Position numbers and translations under genes: made by a program | Notes under the pieces: model-generated | Told to the model about the DNA's origin: nothing | Seen by the model: the letters and a program-made list of their open reading frames with translations, nothing else | The model's database searches: none | Assembly (NCBI GenBank): GCA_003427395.1 | Contig: BFEA01000020.1 | Span: 4,153,282 to 4,176,838 of the forward strand | DNA from: Chara braunii | Lineage: Eukaryota; Streptophyta; Charophyceae; Charales; Characeae | Reading direction: 5' to 3' | Length of the DNA stretch: 23,557 nt | Part shown: positions 10,067 through 18,895 of the stretch, piece after piece | Position numbering within the stretch: the stretch's first letter is position 1 | Layout of the letters: every line of letters starts with the position of its first letter

Positions 10067-10146
10067 NNNNNNNNNNNNNNNNNNNNNNNNNNNNNNNNNN
10101 NNNNNNNNNNNNNNNNNNNNNNNNNNNNNNNNNNNNNNNNNNNNNN
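10067..10146. other. Assembly gap of 80 N
   Basis: Eighty Ns follow gacctccacct and precede a CT-rich microsatellite. The gap probably reflects an unresolved dinucleotide run, so its real length is unknown. Confidence 0.98.
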
Positions 10147-10166
10147 TCTCTTTCTCTTTTTTTTTT

Positions 10167-10218
<52 letters not shown>
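10147..10218. repeat. (TC)n microsatellite with interruptions
   Basis: A T/C-only tract: tctctttctc, a run of Ts, then about 20 CT units. It makes fake Ser-Leu ORFs on one strand and Arg-Glu ORFs on the other. Confidence 0.95.
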
Positions 10219-10220
<2 letters not shown>

Positions 10221-11103
10221 GAATGGATCTGCCCCCGACTTTGCTCTTCATTCGATACAAAGTCGAAGGCAAATTCGTTCAAGAATGGCCCATGCTCCCT
10301 CTCTCCTCTTTTACAAGTTTGTGTCAGGGCCTCTACCGGACCCTCCCGTGTGGCTAACAAGACTGCAGTTTCAAACTTCGCGACGCAACTTTTTTGCAAA
10401 GCGAAGCTTAGACTGTATTTTAAACGTTTCACCCGACTAAATTGCAAACCCCGTGTTTGGAATGCAATTTCAAACTGTTTTTATGACCCCCTCGTAGTTA
10501 CGTTTTTTTTTTTTTTAACCTTCTTTAGTTCTTGCACGATTGGACCACCGGGGAAATAGGGTGACTAGGGTGGCCCGACTGATAGCCTACATCCCATCAC
10601 AAAAAAAAACAAATCATAATTTTGCCATGTGTCAAACTTCAAATGTTACTAGCACCTTCATTTCATTTCCAGGACACAAACCTTCTTCTCGTTCTTCTTC
10701 TTCCTCATATAAAAAAAAGCAAAATTTGCCATGCACACGCCTCCTCGGTCCTGTTCCCTTGTGTTTCTCGAGGCACCTCCAGTTACTACTCCATCTCTCC
10801 AATCGAGTCTCGTCTTTTTCAATTTTTTATTTTTTATCAACGATTTATTCTTCTTTTTCAATTTTTATTTATGTTTTCGTCTTCTTCTTATTATTTTTGT
10901 ATTTTCCTCATCTTTCCTATAGCCTCCTCCTGCTCCTTCATCATCCTTTTGCTATATCGCATGTCCCTCGTGACATCTTGCACATCCCTCTTGTTATTTG
11001 TCATGACTCTCCTGGTATCTTCCACCTCCTACTTACCCTTGCCTCATCTTCCACCTTCCTCAGGCTATCTGCCGCCACCTCCCTATGTCGACCTCCCACA
11101 GTC
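10219..11103. other. No gene; pyrimidine-rich tract
   Basis: The plus strand becomes strongly T/C-rich from about 10670, ending in a CCACCT/CCTCC-type run (11011-11103). A 253-codon ORF (10540-11301) crosses this and enters the neighbouring inverted-repeat element. It consists mostly of Ser, Leu, Phe and Pro with no domain and is best read as compositional. A small gactttg...caaagtc stem sits at 10236-10265. Confidence 0.6.
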
Positions 11104-11843
11104 TTAACCCAAAACAAGGTACATACCTTGTACTCGAGTTACCTTTCAAAAATGGATTTTGAAAAATTGTTGTTAAATTCTCGAATAGAAGAGGTACTCT
11201 CGAATACAAGGTATGTACCATGTGTTCAAATACAAGATACGTACCTTGTGTTCAAGGTGTGCCTTGTTTGTTTTGAAGAGAAGGTCTCCTGTACACCCTG
11301 AACCTCTAGAATTTCACGCACTTGTGTAATCGTTGTGTTTAAAAAAAAAAAAAAAAAAAACTATCCACGCTGCGGCCCGTTCTGGTAGCACCCATCATGT
11401 TTGCCTTTGAAGTATGAATTTTACAGTACCACCATGTAGAAACCCCGTCCATATACATGTTGGTCATTCATCTCGTCAATATCTAGACTAAAAATAACCT
11501 TAAATACAAGCGATTGCCATGAGTTATCACGTCATCCGTCGTCTGCTGTGCACACGCCGGAGTGTCATCACGTGTGTGGAGTAAAGGAAAGGTAGTGGGC
11601 TGCTTATTTTTGCCTTTCCTTTTTTTCCACATACTGAGCTACTTACAAGAAGTTGTTTTACACAGGTACGCCAACAAAGAGTTGTATTTTATTCCTCATC
11701 TTATTACTAATATTTACTTTATATTTTTGAATTCCCCTCCTTTTCCCCTCGCCTTAGGAAAGTTGCACCCTAAACTTAGTTCTACAAGAGGTACTTCGTA
11801 CCTTATATTCGTATATAAGGAAAGTACCTTGTTTTCGGGTTAA
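11104..11843. mobile_element. piggyBac-like non-autonomous element (MITE)
   Basis: Starts TTAA (11104-11107) followed by CCCaaaacaaggtac and ends gtaccttgttttcGGG followed by TTAA (11840-11843). TTAA target duplications with CCC...GGG tips are the signature of piggyBac-superfamily ends. The body is about 732 bp, holds no transposase and includes a 20-A run. Just inside the ends are ggtac palindromes such as aaggtacataccttg. The same CCACCT-rich sequence lies on both sides (11011-11103 and 11850-12003), as expected if the element jumped into it. A second, inverted copy lies at 23155-23487, and the shared interior includes ttgcaccctaaa, attactaatatttact and a cacgctgc..ccc block. Confidence 0.72.
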
Positions 11844-11849
11844 ATAGGT

Positions 11850-12003
11850 AGCTCCCTTCCTTCCAACTTCCTACTGCTATCTGACACCTCTCTCCCGCTA
11901 TCCTCCACCTTCCTCCAGCCACCTCTTACCTCCGCTCCCACCAGCCTCCACCTCCCTCCTACTATCTGCCACCTCTCTCCCACCATCTTCCACATGCCTC
12001 CCA
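11850..12003. repeat. CCACCT/CTCCC-rich degenerate minisatellite
   Basis: Repeating cctcccactatctgccacct-like phrases continue the tract at 11011-11103 that the piggyBac-like element interrupts. No coding signal. Confidence 0.6.
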
Positions 12004-12600
12004 CCTTTGAACGCTTTCACTTCATACGTTTCAACCATATAAAAGTATGGATTGATTTGACACTAGTAAGTATACTTTTTGATGTCGTGCCACTGAAAGC
12101 AAATTTTCATACTATCAAAATCAAGGAAAATATAAAAAAATGTAAAAAAAAACCAATTGAAGCATATATTTTTTTATGTGTTAATACAGTGTTATAAATT
12201 GTTGTCAATCTCGTATATATGGAGTGAAACAACATATAATGCAATTTGCTCGCTTTGGCAAAACGGAGTCACGCTACAAAAACCTTATGTCATCGTGCAT
12301 GAGAGATTAACCCAAACCATATACAAAATAGTAAAAAAATTACTTAGTTTCGGGCGACATTGGAGGTGGTAGGTGTTTTCTTACACAGACTTTAGAATGG
12401 TTGTTGTAATTACAACAATTAGTTGATACGTACGCAGGTTTGTTCCGTAAGTATTGTTTGACATCATATAATTGCGATTCCTATAAATGATATAAAAATA
12501 GTACTCCATAGCAGCGATTTTGTACATTCCAAAAATAATGTTTTGCACACTAGTATTAAAAGATAGTCGTCCACCTATTGACCTCTTCTTGATGGTTATT
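12004..12600. other. AT-rich sequence, no gene seen
   Basis: AT-rich with A-runs at 12130-12152. ORFs of 67 and 71 codons here have no family resemblance. The phrase cgtacgcagg occurs at 12429 and again at 14642, which may mark a shared repeat. Confidence 0.5.
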
Positions 12601-12637
12601 TTTATACGAGAATACTAAGAATAGCAGCAAAAATAGG

Positions 12638-12754
12638 TTCTTCAACAGGCACGCGGTCAAAGATACAATTCTCCTCCCATTGCTTGAAAGCCTACGGTTT
12701 CATGTTTTCTTTCACTCCCCTACAGAGGTTCTTTTCACCTTCCCCTCACGGTAC
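12638..12754 (-). pseudogene. rrn23: Plastid 23S rRNA fragment in nuclear DNA (NUPT)
   Basis: On the minus strand the sequence reads gtaccgtgagg, ggaaggtgaaaagaac, ggggagtgaaa, catgaaaccgtag, caagcaatgggaggag and accgcgtgcctgttgaagaa. These are universally conserved blocks of bacterial/plastid large-subunit rRNA, from the domain I/II region that in E. coli runs GUACCGUGAGG to AGCAGUGGGAG. The gaccgcgtgcctgttgaag tail is the plastid form. It is only about 117 bases, carries an extra G and point changes, and is joined directly to a psbA fragment that is not its neighbour in that orientation in plastid genomes I know. It is therefore a rearranged insertion and not a working rRNA. Confidence 0.85.
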
Positions 12755-12904
12755 GAAGTTCCAAAAATACCCAAAGCCATTCCATCAGATAAGCTTCCTT
12801 GTCCAATAGGATAATTTAAAAACACAGCAGCAGCTGTTGCTACAGGAGCAAAATATGCAACAACAATCCAATGACGCATGCCCAAACGGAAGCTAAGTTC
12901 CCAT
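12755..12904 (-). pseudogene. psbA: psbA (photosystem II D1) fragment in nuclear DNA (NUPT)
   Basis: The minus-strand translation includes [20 protein letters not shown], then [20 protein letters not shown] and GMALGIFGT. This aligns with about 50 residues of the D1 protein of photosystem II, whose usual form has RPWIAVAYSAP, LIYPIGQGSFSDGMPLG and ISGT. Eight or so changes, including Pro to His and Ile to Asn at highly conserved sites, show it is under no constraint. Both ends are cut off: upstream the codons run into ATATGA, and downstream, at about 12755, it switches without a gap to plastid 23S rRNA. It marks the host as photosynthetic and the insertion as old. Confidence 0.92.
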
Positions 12905-13581
12905 TGTCATATATTTTTTTATTTTCTTCTTTTATAGTTTAACACAAAAAAATCTTGATTAAACATATTGTTGATTAAACATATTATTTTATAACAATTA
13001 TTTAATTGAATTAAAAAATAAAAATTGCATTATTTAGATCTCAATTTGTGCAATATTTACCATAATAAAATGAATAAAATATAAAACAATAGAACATATT
13101 AATTGAACATATTATTCTACATTTCATGCGTAATCACTTATGTATTTTATTGATTTCTATAATCCTAATGTTTTTGAGAAATGAAGAATTACTGAATTAG
13201 GTTTAGTTTTTGTGACTTTCTACTAAATGGATAAAGAAAAAAAACAATAATATTCTCTTTTGCTTTCAGAATACCCTCAATAAGATCAACACAAATGGGT
13301 TCTGGATTATTTGCTTTAATTGACAGTTGAATAATATTGTTTTTCCCGATGAGGTAAGATGAGCAATGATATGCGAGAAAGAGATTGTCCAACATATGTT
13401 ATTTTAATGGTCGAAGTTACAGATGCATTTAGATCATTCTATTTATTATCAAAGTCATCAGCATTGACAATGCCCTGGAATTTATAGTCTATATTGAGCA
13501 CCACATGAAGGAATGCTATGAAATGTTTTTATCAAACTTGCAACAAAATAATACTCGATACCTAACAGGGGGAATAAAAGC
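12905..13581. other. AT-rich sequence, one unrecognised minus-strand ORF
   Basis: Very AT-rich from 12905 to 13190. A 68-codon minus-strand ORF (13395-13189) reads MLDNLFLAYHCSSYLIGKNN and ends KSQKLNLIQ. Its middle (IKANNPEPICVDLIEGILKA) is more protein-like than its surroundings and it could be an exon or transposon remnant. I recognise no family and see no clear splice or polyadenylation context. Confidence 0.3.
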
Positions 13582-14179
13582 TTAAACCACCACTACCCCC
13601 GCCATCATAAATTAGGGGGAACCGGTAGCACAGGTCCATGAGGGCCACCGGTAGCACAGTGGGGGAAACTGGCGGTGCCCCACGATTTATTTCACGGTTC
13701 AAATAATTTTTAAAATTTTTAAAAGTATTTTTCTTGTAAAGATCACAACGACAAAATCTATGGACCGTCGAATTTCCAGAGTTGTTGGGTCATCCTTCTG
13801 ATCGCAAAAAATCACGAAAGTTGGGTTACTTTTCTAGTTGGCCCATAGGTGGTAGAGTAGCAAAAATAAAAAATGTGAAGAAATGGCGCGTTATTTACTT
13901 CACCGTGTAAATTCGTTTTTTTGTCATTTTTTTGATATTTTTCCTGGAAAGATCACAGCCTAATCGACAGGGAATCAAATTTTCAGATTTTCTTACCAAT
14001 TTTTTTGAGCGCAATTTTTTTTTTTTTATCGCAAAAAATCAGATTTACTTCACCGTGTAAGTTTGCGCTTGAAAATTATTGGACCGGACCCACCTGCGCC
14101 TGCCAGTCGCCACCCCCCCTTGAGAACCCGTAAGGCCAGGAAAGTCCATATTAGGCCGGCAGGGGTAGTGGTGGTTTAA
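13582..14179. mobile_element. 598-bp terminal-inverted-repeat element (MITE-like)
   Basis: The left end ttaaaccaccactaccccc... (13582-13603) and the reverse complement of the right end (14158-14179) match at 21 of 22 bases. Both tips can be read as TTAA outside ACCACCACTACCCC, so a TTAA duplication is possible, though a 3-base TTA/TAA duplication cannot be excluded. The interior has no ORF of note but is internally doubled: gatcaca, an aatc block, atcgcaaaaaatca and acttcaccgtgtaa occur twice (about 13738-13912 and 13950-14059). The superfamily is not clear from the tips. Confidence 0.7.
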
Positions 14180-15040
14180 AAATAATATAGAAAAGCAAAT
14201 GGAATGATTTGACACTGCAATTTATGTTTCAGAATGTGCATTCCTCCGCATACCTAGCAGAGCATGGCATCAAAGATAAAAAGAAACGCTTTCGGAATGT
14301 CCATTCCTCCACGTATGGTTCTAGTTTGGAAAAAACTGAGTAATTATATTTGTAACACTTCCATCATCAATGTTTCTAACGGCATTTTTTTTTTTTTACT
14401 GATATTCCACTTTGCACTGGCACAGTGTCTCTCTCCACATATAATCATCATTCCAATTAAGAATATTTGCAAAAATCTATCAAGAGGAATTACAACAAGA
14501 CTACATTTTGAAGTGACCTCAGCAGCTCGTCAAACTTTTGAAAAATGTGATCGGCAACAAGGAGTAAAAAGCGCACTAGAGATGGGGGATACACTTCTGC
14601 AAAAATAATATTAATGCACAGGGCATCTCTGGATTTAAAACGTACGCAGGCATGTGGACTATGATGTCCAACTCTAACAATGAATACATGGCAATATCTT
14701 GGAAAACTAATTATTTATAAACATAAGAAACCTGGAACGATATTTTTCATATGATGTTCTTCAACATGTTTGCAATGTTGTCTGGTTGTTCGTTTGTGAT
14801 AGCAAGTACAAGTCCTTAACAATGAGGCTGACACAAATCACAATTTTCCGCAAGGTTCTTGACGGAGGTATGTTTGATTGTCTCGGATGATCAGCCATCA
14901 GGAACGATGCCATTGAGAGTCTGCGTGTTGATAGAACATGCAAACAGCATTGTTTCTTCTATCGCCATTCACTTTCCCGAGCAAACTGTTTTACGCCTTC
15001 ATTCTAGTTAACGCCAGTACCTTCCCAACTATGGGCTGTG
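14180..15040 (+). other. No firm gene; unrecognised 114-codon ORF
   Basis: A plus-strand ORF (14264-14608) reads MASKIKRNAFGMSIPPRM near its start and TSAARQTFEKCDRQQGVKSA near its end. Its second half looks protein-like, while the first contains a T-run translated as FFFLL. It could be an exon or an old transposon piece; no domain is recognised. At 14230-14310 there are two perfect small palindromes 65 bases apart, gaatgtgcattc and ggaatgtccattcc, each followed by ctccgc/ctccac, so a short segment has been duplicated. Confidence 0.25.
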
Positions 15041-15105
15041 GGCCCTGCTCGCAGGGCCTCGACGGCGCATCTGGCCGACGCCGGAGGCCGAGTGCGGCCT
15101 CCGGC
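15041..15105. repeat. Two perfect GC-rich hairpins in tandem
   Basis: Hairpin 1 has an 8-bp stem ggccctgc / gcagggcc (15041-15058) with a 2-base loop. Hairpin 2 has a 10-bp stem gccggaggcc / ggcctccggc (15080-15105) with loop gagtgc. They stand out from the AT-rich surroundings. The 91-codon ORF over them is a by-product of the stems. Confidence 0.75.
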
Positions 15106-15978
15106 TTAACCGACCCATCTTGGCATTTTGACTGGGAAAGGTACTCGTGTTTTATGGTTTCCAATTCAAACTTATTATTATGCGTTGTATCTTACGTCCA
15201 ACACTCGGATTAGTTGTTTGGATTTTATACTAATCCTGGGTCCTTGCTGGTGTCATGCAGCATCTCACTGAAGCTGCATGCATCGTGCATCATCAACTTC
15301 ATGGAATATCCATAAATAGTCTTCCACTTTGTGCTCTTCTAGTCACAACGAATTTCCAGCGTATTTACAGATGATATTAGGCCCCTGCCCCTGATGTGTG
15401 TAATTTGGGATGCTGGACAGAGTTTCCAGCAGGTGACGCTCCACACTAACAGACATGGAGCCGTCGCCAAGGCGCTTGTGAGGAGTTCTCATATCACTCC
15501 CGCGAGCATCCTGGGTCATTTCTTTTCAACCAAAAAAAAATAAAACGAGAAAGAAACATCCTATGATGCTTCTGATAGGTAGGCTGAAGTGTATCTCCAA
15601 CAACTTTATACATCAAATCGATGCTTAGGAAACATTTCTTTCAATTTTACGCGCAGAGAGCAGATGGACTGGAGGACCGAGATAAACACTATAGTAGCTG
15701 CTATAGTAGCGGTGGCGGGGGCTGTTATAGTAATTGCAGTGGAACTGACGGAGCGGAAGAGTAGGGGGGAAGGGGTTGCACCAGGGAGGATTGATGACCT
15801 CGAGAGAGGGAAGACCCGATTGTTCAGACACGCACAGACGCGTATACACACAAAGTTGTGGTCGTCGTGCAGCAGTTAATCTTCTGGCCCGTCGGCCAGA
15901 GCAACCAATTTTGTCAGCATAGGATGCTGGGCCTACTGGGCCCGGTTCCCAATACACAGAAATGAAGACGCACCCAAG

Positions 15979-15983
<5 letters not shown>
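15106..15983. other. No gene seen
   Basis: Unique-looking sequence without domain-bearing ORFs. A 96-codon plus-strand ORF (15589-15879) has a hydrophobic stretch (VAAIVAVAGAVIVIAVEL) made by a ctatagtagc-type repeat and is more likely chance than a membrane protein. Confidence 0.45.

Positions 15984-16045
<62 letters not shown>
15984..16045. repeat. (CT)31 microsatellite
   Basis: Sixty-two bases of pure CT repeat. Confidence 0.97.
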
Positions 16046-16048
<3 letters not shown>

Positions 16049-16198
16049 ACTGAAAAATTAAAGAAAATCAGGAGGCGGATGTGATTTGGGTGCAGTATCA
16101 TGTGGGCAGGATGTGTGGTGCATAGAAAGACCCGATTGGAAGACTATTGGGGGTGGGAGGAAAAATGGTAGTACTACTATTAAAGAAAATGATTGTGG

Positions 16199-16199
<1 letters not shown>

Positions 16200-16233
<34 letters not shown>
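16200..16233. repeat. (CA)17 microsatellite
   Basis: Preceded by attgtggt, the same lead-in as the longer CA tract at 16711. It is followed by an AAC-rich and then A-rich stretch to 16260. Confidence 0.97.
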
Positions 16234-16236
<3 letters not shown>

Positions 16237-16709
16237 CAACAACAACAAAAAAAAAAAAGACAAACAAACACGATGCACATCCGGCCCCATTCCTTTCTCC
16301 CTCCTCTTGTGCACTACTACTAAACGCATGAGAATGTGCACCATAGAGTATACCTCCCTCTTTACTCTCTCTGCCTGCATAGCGTGCACATAGACCATTA
16401 TCGTGCACGGGGACGTTGGCAGTTTGCACTCAACAACAATCAATGTGGCGAGCCTTGTACGCAAGAGCTGTGGTAAAAAGAAAGCTACAAGAAATAAAGT
16501 GGATACCCATAAGAAAGTCAAAAGTAAAGATCTTCAAAAAAGTATGTAACAGATCTACCGTGCGTCACATTGCTTCTATAGAGGTAAAGCTGTTTCATTT
16601 GGACTGACAGATCTTTAGTGTGTTTCATTGTTTGCAACTTTGCAATAAAGGTGAAGTTGCTTCGGTTTTAGATCTACTGATTTGGGTGGAACAAGGGTTA
16701 TTGTGGTGG

Positions 16710-16710
<1 letters not shown>
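16234..16710. other. No gene seen between two CA tracts
   Basis: Short ORFs only. The repeated lead-in gtggtcacac before both CA tracts hints at a local duplication, and the intervening phrases agatctaccg (16551) and agatctactga (16670) echo each other. Confidence 0.45.

Positions 16711-16780
<70 letters not shown>
16711..16780. repeat. (CA)35 microsatellite
   Basis: Seventy bases of pure CA repeat. Alternating purine/pyrimidine makes it Z-DNA prone. Confidence 0.97.
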
Positions 16781-16781
<1 letters not shown>

Positions 16782-17420
16782 CTCATGCATTCATTGCAGC
16801 ATCTGTTTGACATTGATTCTGGTTTATCGAGTCGAGGTTTATTGTTTGTTGTTTGGGACTCGGTCTTCGTGTTAAACGTCAACAGGCTTTCTGCCATGGA
16901 GAATGCAGGGGTCACTTTGCCAGCTGGGAGGGGCAAAGCACGATGACTGTTGCGGCTGAAGATTGCACAGCGGGTGGGAGGCAGCCTCCTGCCATGATGC
17001 ATGTCGTAGAACTTCAGCGGCGATGGCCTGAGTTGGCGTGACTCACACGGCAATCAGTTCTTTTTGTTGGGCAAGAGAGAGCAGCTGACCTCTTCCTGCA
17101 ACTCCTTGTTGGTAGGGATGACACGTCTCCTCGACAAAGCCGGTATGCAGCATTATGTTAATTTGTGGTCATGTGTGGTTACATGGAGCGATAAGGGTTG
17201 CCCGAGACTTTGAAGTGGCTATCTCGGCTACATCTGGCTATATGCTGAAACCTCCGCCGAGTATCCAATAATGAATGCGTCGGTGCGGACAATCGGCAGG
17301 GAAGGAAGTCTAAGACCGTAAAGCCTCAACGACTGCACGCCAGATATCCCATCCGAACCCGCAAGATGAGTAGTATGTGAGGTTCATCACAGACGCCAAT
17401 GCTCCTACGAAAACGACATC
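16781..17420. other. No gene seen; contains source of the chimeric tail
   Basis: Balanced-GC unique sequence with ORFs under 110 codons and no recognised domain. Bases 17330-17363 are exactly repeated after the adapter junction at the end of the window, which marks 17330 as one end of the sheared library fragment. Confidence 0.55.
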
Positions 17421-17533
17421 ACAAGAGAGGTGAAACTCCGACGAAACAGTTTAACAAAGCCCCTCGTTTCTTCTCCTCTTCTCCCTCTCTGCCTACGGTT
17501 CACCCGGCCCCTCTGTTTGACGATATATATCAA
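17421..17533 (+). repeat. Inverted, divergent copy of the hammerhead-associated repeat
   Basis: Reads gaggtgaaactccgacgaaacagttt, cccctcgttt, a CTC-rich stretch, ctctgcctacggtt and tgacgatatatat. This is the reverse complement of the three-copy unit at 18894-19286. The ribozyme's CTGATGAGTC part is replaced by a non-matching sequence, so only the second half of stem II, the GAAAC box and the tail remain. Confidence 0.75.
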
Positions 17534-17622
17534 TACCCCCAAACCGCCCCCCAACACCCTCATACGCCCCCCCAATACCCCCTACACCACCCCTGTACCC
17601 CCCTATACCCCTATACCCCCGG
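17534..17622. repeat. C-rich (TACCCC)-type tract, G-quadruplex prone
   Basis: Many CCCC-CCCCCCC runs are separated by ata, aca or gta. The minus strand is a series of G4-G7 runs with 2-4-base spacers, well suited to quadruplex formation. It resembles a degenerate (ATACCCC)n repeat and is not the plant telomere repeat. Confidence 0.75.
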
Positions 17623-17847
17623 GGAATACTTTGAAGGGTGAAAACTTTGAAGACGTGTTTTACAGGAATGAGACTTGCTGCAAGAAAACACGAGACAACC
17701 AATCCTACCCCGGGGAATAATAAATTGGCGCAGGAAAAAGACAGGTAGTTTTTTTTCCTTTTTTCTTTTTTTTCCCTTTCTCCTTTATTTCTCTCTTTGA
17801 AGAGGGTGGACACTTGCTCCCTACCCAGGAGCGTTACTCATGTACAG

Positions 17848-17946
17848 AATTTGGACGTACCGTTACGTGTGTCATCTTTCCACAGGCGCCATGCTAATTG
17901 TCTCTCTGTATCGTTCCAATTTCACCGGATGTCCTGAAGGATAGAC
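17848..17946 (-). ncRNA. U6: U6 spliceosomal RNA-like sequence (variant or pseudogene)
   Basis: Minus strand: a 5' hairpin tcc-ttca-gga followed by catccgg, then aaattggaacgatacagaga, attagcatggc, gatgacac and, near the 3' end, gtccaaatt. These are the landmarks of U6 snRNA in order, including the ACAGAGA box that pairs with the 5' splice site and the AGC triad used for U2/U6 helix I. Length (about 99) is right. Oddities: gaca in place of ag between ACAGAGA and ATTAGCA (2 bases longer), a changed internal stem-loop (gcgcctgtggaaag), and no terminal T run after aaatt. No plant-type upstream element or TATA box is evident above 17946. I think a retroposed pseudogene is more likely than an active gene. 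Confidence 0.82.
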
Positions 17947-18137
17947 TGAGGCCATACCCACCCACACTTGCACTTCGTTAAGTTTATCTAACTGCACAAT
18001 TTCAGCGTTTGCCGGACCTGGATGCATCTGATCGCAATCATGACCAGACCTCCGCAGAAAACGTCCCAGCGTGGGCGTGCCCTGACACTTTTTCTCTGCT
18101 CGAATACGCTTAAACCTCAAAAAACAAACAGGGGAAG
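17947..18137. other. No clear gene upstream of the U6-like sequence
   Basis: A minus-strand ORF (18120-17872) runs through this stretch into the U6-like sequence and is therefore unlikely to be a real gene. It may be the partner sequence of a chimeric U6 retrocopy. No snRNA promoter motif is seen. Confidence 0.35.
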
Positions 18138-18141
18138 ATTC

Positions 18142-18271
18142 TTAGGGCATCGCCACACCACTGTCGAAATGTGCAGAATGAGAATGAACTTCCCGCTAGA
18201 ACATGGCCAGATGCACCCGCCTCAATTTTCTGCCGTTTTCCCATTTCGAGAGTGGTGTGCCGAGGCCCTTA
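18142..18271. mobile_element. Small Tourist-like (PIF/Harbinger-type) MITE
   Basis: The left arm ttagggcatcgccacaccac (18142 on, running to 18171) and the reverse complement of the right arm (18242-18271) match at 26 of 30 bases. The match extends a few bases further as attct/agaat. Both ends carry TTA outside GGGC...GCCC, consistent with the 3-base TTA/TWA duplication of PIF/Harbinger elements. About 124 bp lie between the TTAs, with no coding capacity. Confidence 0.68.
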
Positions 18272-18302
18272 GAATAGACACAAGGGGCTGGGCGAGCGAG
18301 TT

Positions 18303-18303
18303 A

Positions 18304-18343
<40 letters not shown>

Positions 18344-18347
18344 AAAA
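18303..18347. repeat. (AAAG)n microsatellite
   Basis: About ten AAAG/GAAA units directly after the MITE, ending in an A run. Confidence 0.95.
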
Positions 18348-18863
18348 AGAGCAGACAGAAAAGGAAATTACACAGCACGTCAAAAGTGCCCCTCCAATGA
18401 ATCGTTTGTCTGATCAGTCCTCATATCTGCCGCTTGCATGGCCAAAATTGATCCTCTCGTCATTTCCCTAATTAGTAATTAATCCTCTTCTACCGCCTCT
18501 TCATCTTCGGGCACACCACGCAGGTACAAAACATTATTGCACCTGTTCAACAAAACCACCACCACCACCAAAAGACCACAACCAGCCCCAGAACAGGACC
18601 AGGATCAGAATGAGAACGAGGACAGCGCCGACAGGCACATGCATATGAAACATTACCCACCCCATTACTTCTGCTGTAACAAAAGACTGCACCCAGTTAC
18701 TATGAACTGCCAGCAACCCCAAAATACAATGGAGCCCCAAGCCTCGTTATTGGCCAAAACGGTCCAGAGAGGAGCACATTCGAAAGGCAAGACATTATTA
18801 TTGCAAGCTCTGTGCAACAGACGTACCTCGGACCGGATCAAGGGCAATGCTTCTGATCCAGAG

Positions 18864-18864
<1 letters not shown>
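18348..18864. other. No gene seen
   Basis: Contains a short (ACC)n run near 18556-18572 and a 128-codon plus-strand ORF (18537-18923). That ORF starts in the ACC run, ends in the TA repeat as IYIYIY and has no domain. I do not accept it as a gene. Confidence 0.5.

Positions 18865-18893
<29 letters not shown>
18865..18893. repeat. (TA)n microsatellite at unit boundary
   Basis: TA dinucleotides directly precede the first cgtca of the tandem unit. Similar TA tracts sit at 18993-19016 and, degenerate, at 19134-19162 between units. Confidence 0.95.

Positions 18894-18895
<2 letters not shown>

Noticed and set aside
9926-10559. ORFs reading through the N gap with Arg-Glu or Ser-Leu repeats
   Set aside because: They exist only because Ns are treated as open and the CT microsatellite lacks stops.
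10540-11301. 253-codon plus-strand ORF, the longest in the window
   Set aside because: Amino acid content simply follows the pyrimidine-rich DNA (Ser, Leu, Phe, Pro). It runs through a repeat tract into a MITE end and shows no domain or codon pattern.
15589-15879. 96-codon ORF with a possible membrane helix
   Set aside because: The hydrophobic stretch comes from a local ctatagtag-type repeat. There is no start context, family or neighbour supporting a gene.
17872-18120. 82-codon minus-strand ORF ending in the U6-like sequence
   Set aside because: Its C-terminal third is a translation of U6 RNA landmarks, so a protein reading is coincidental.
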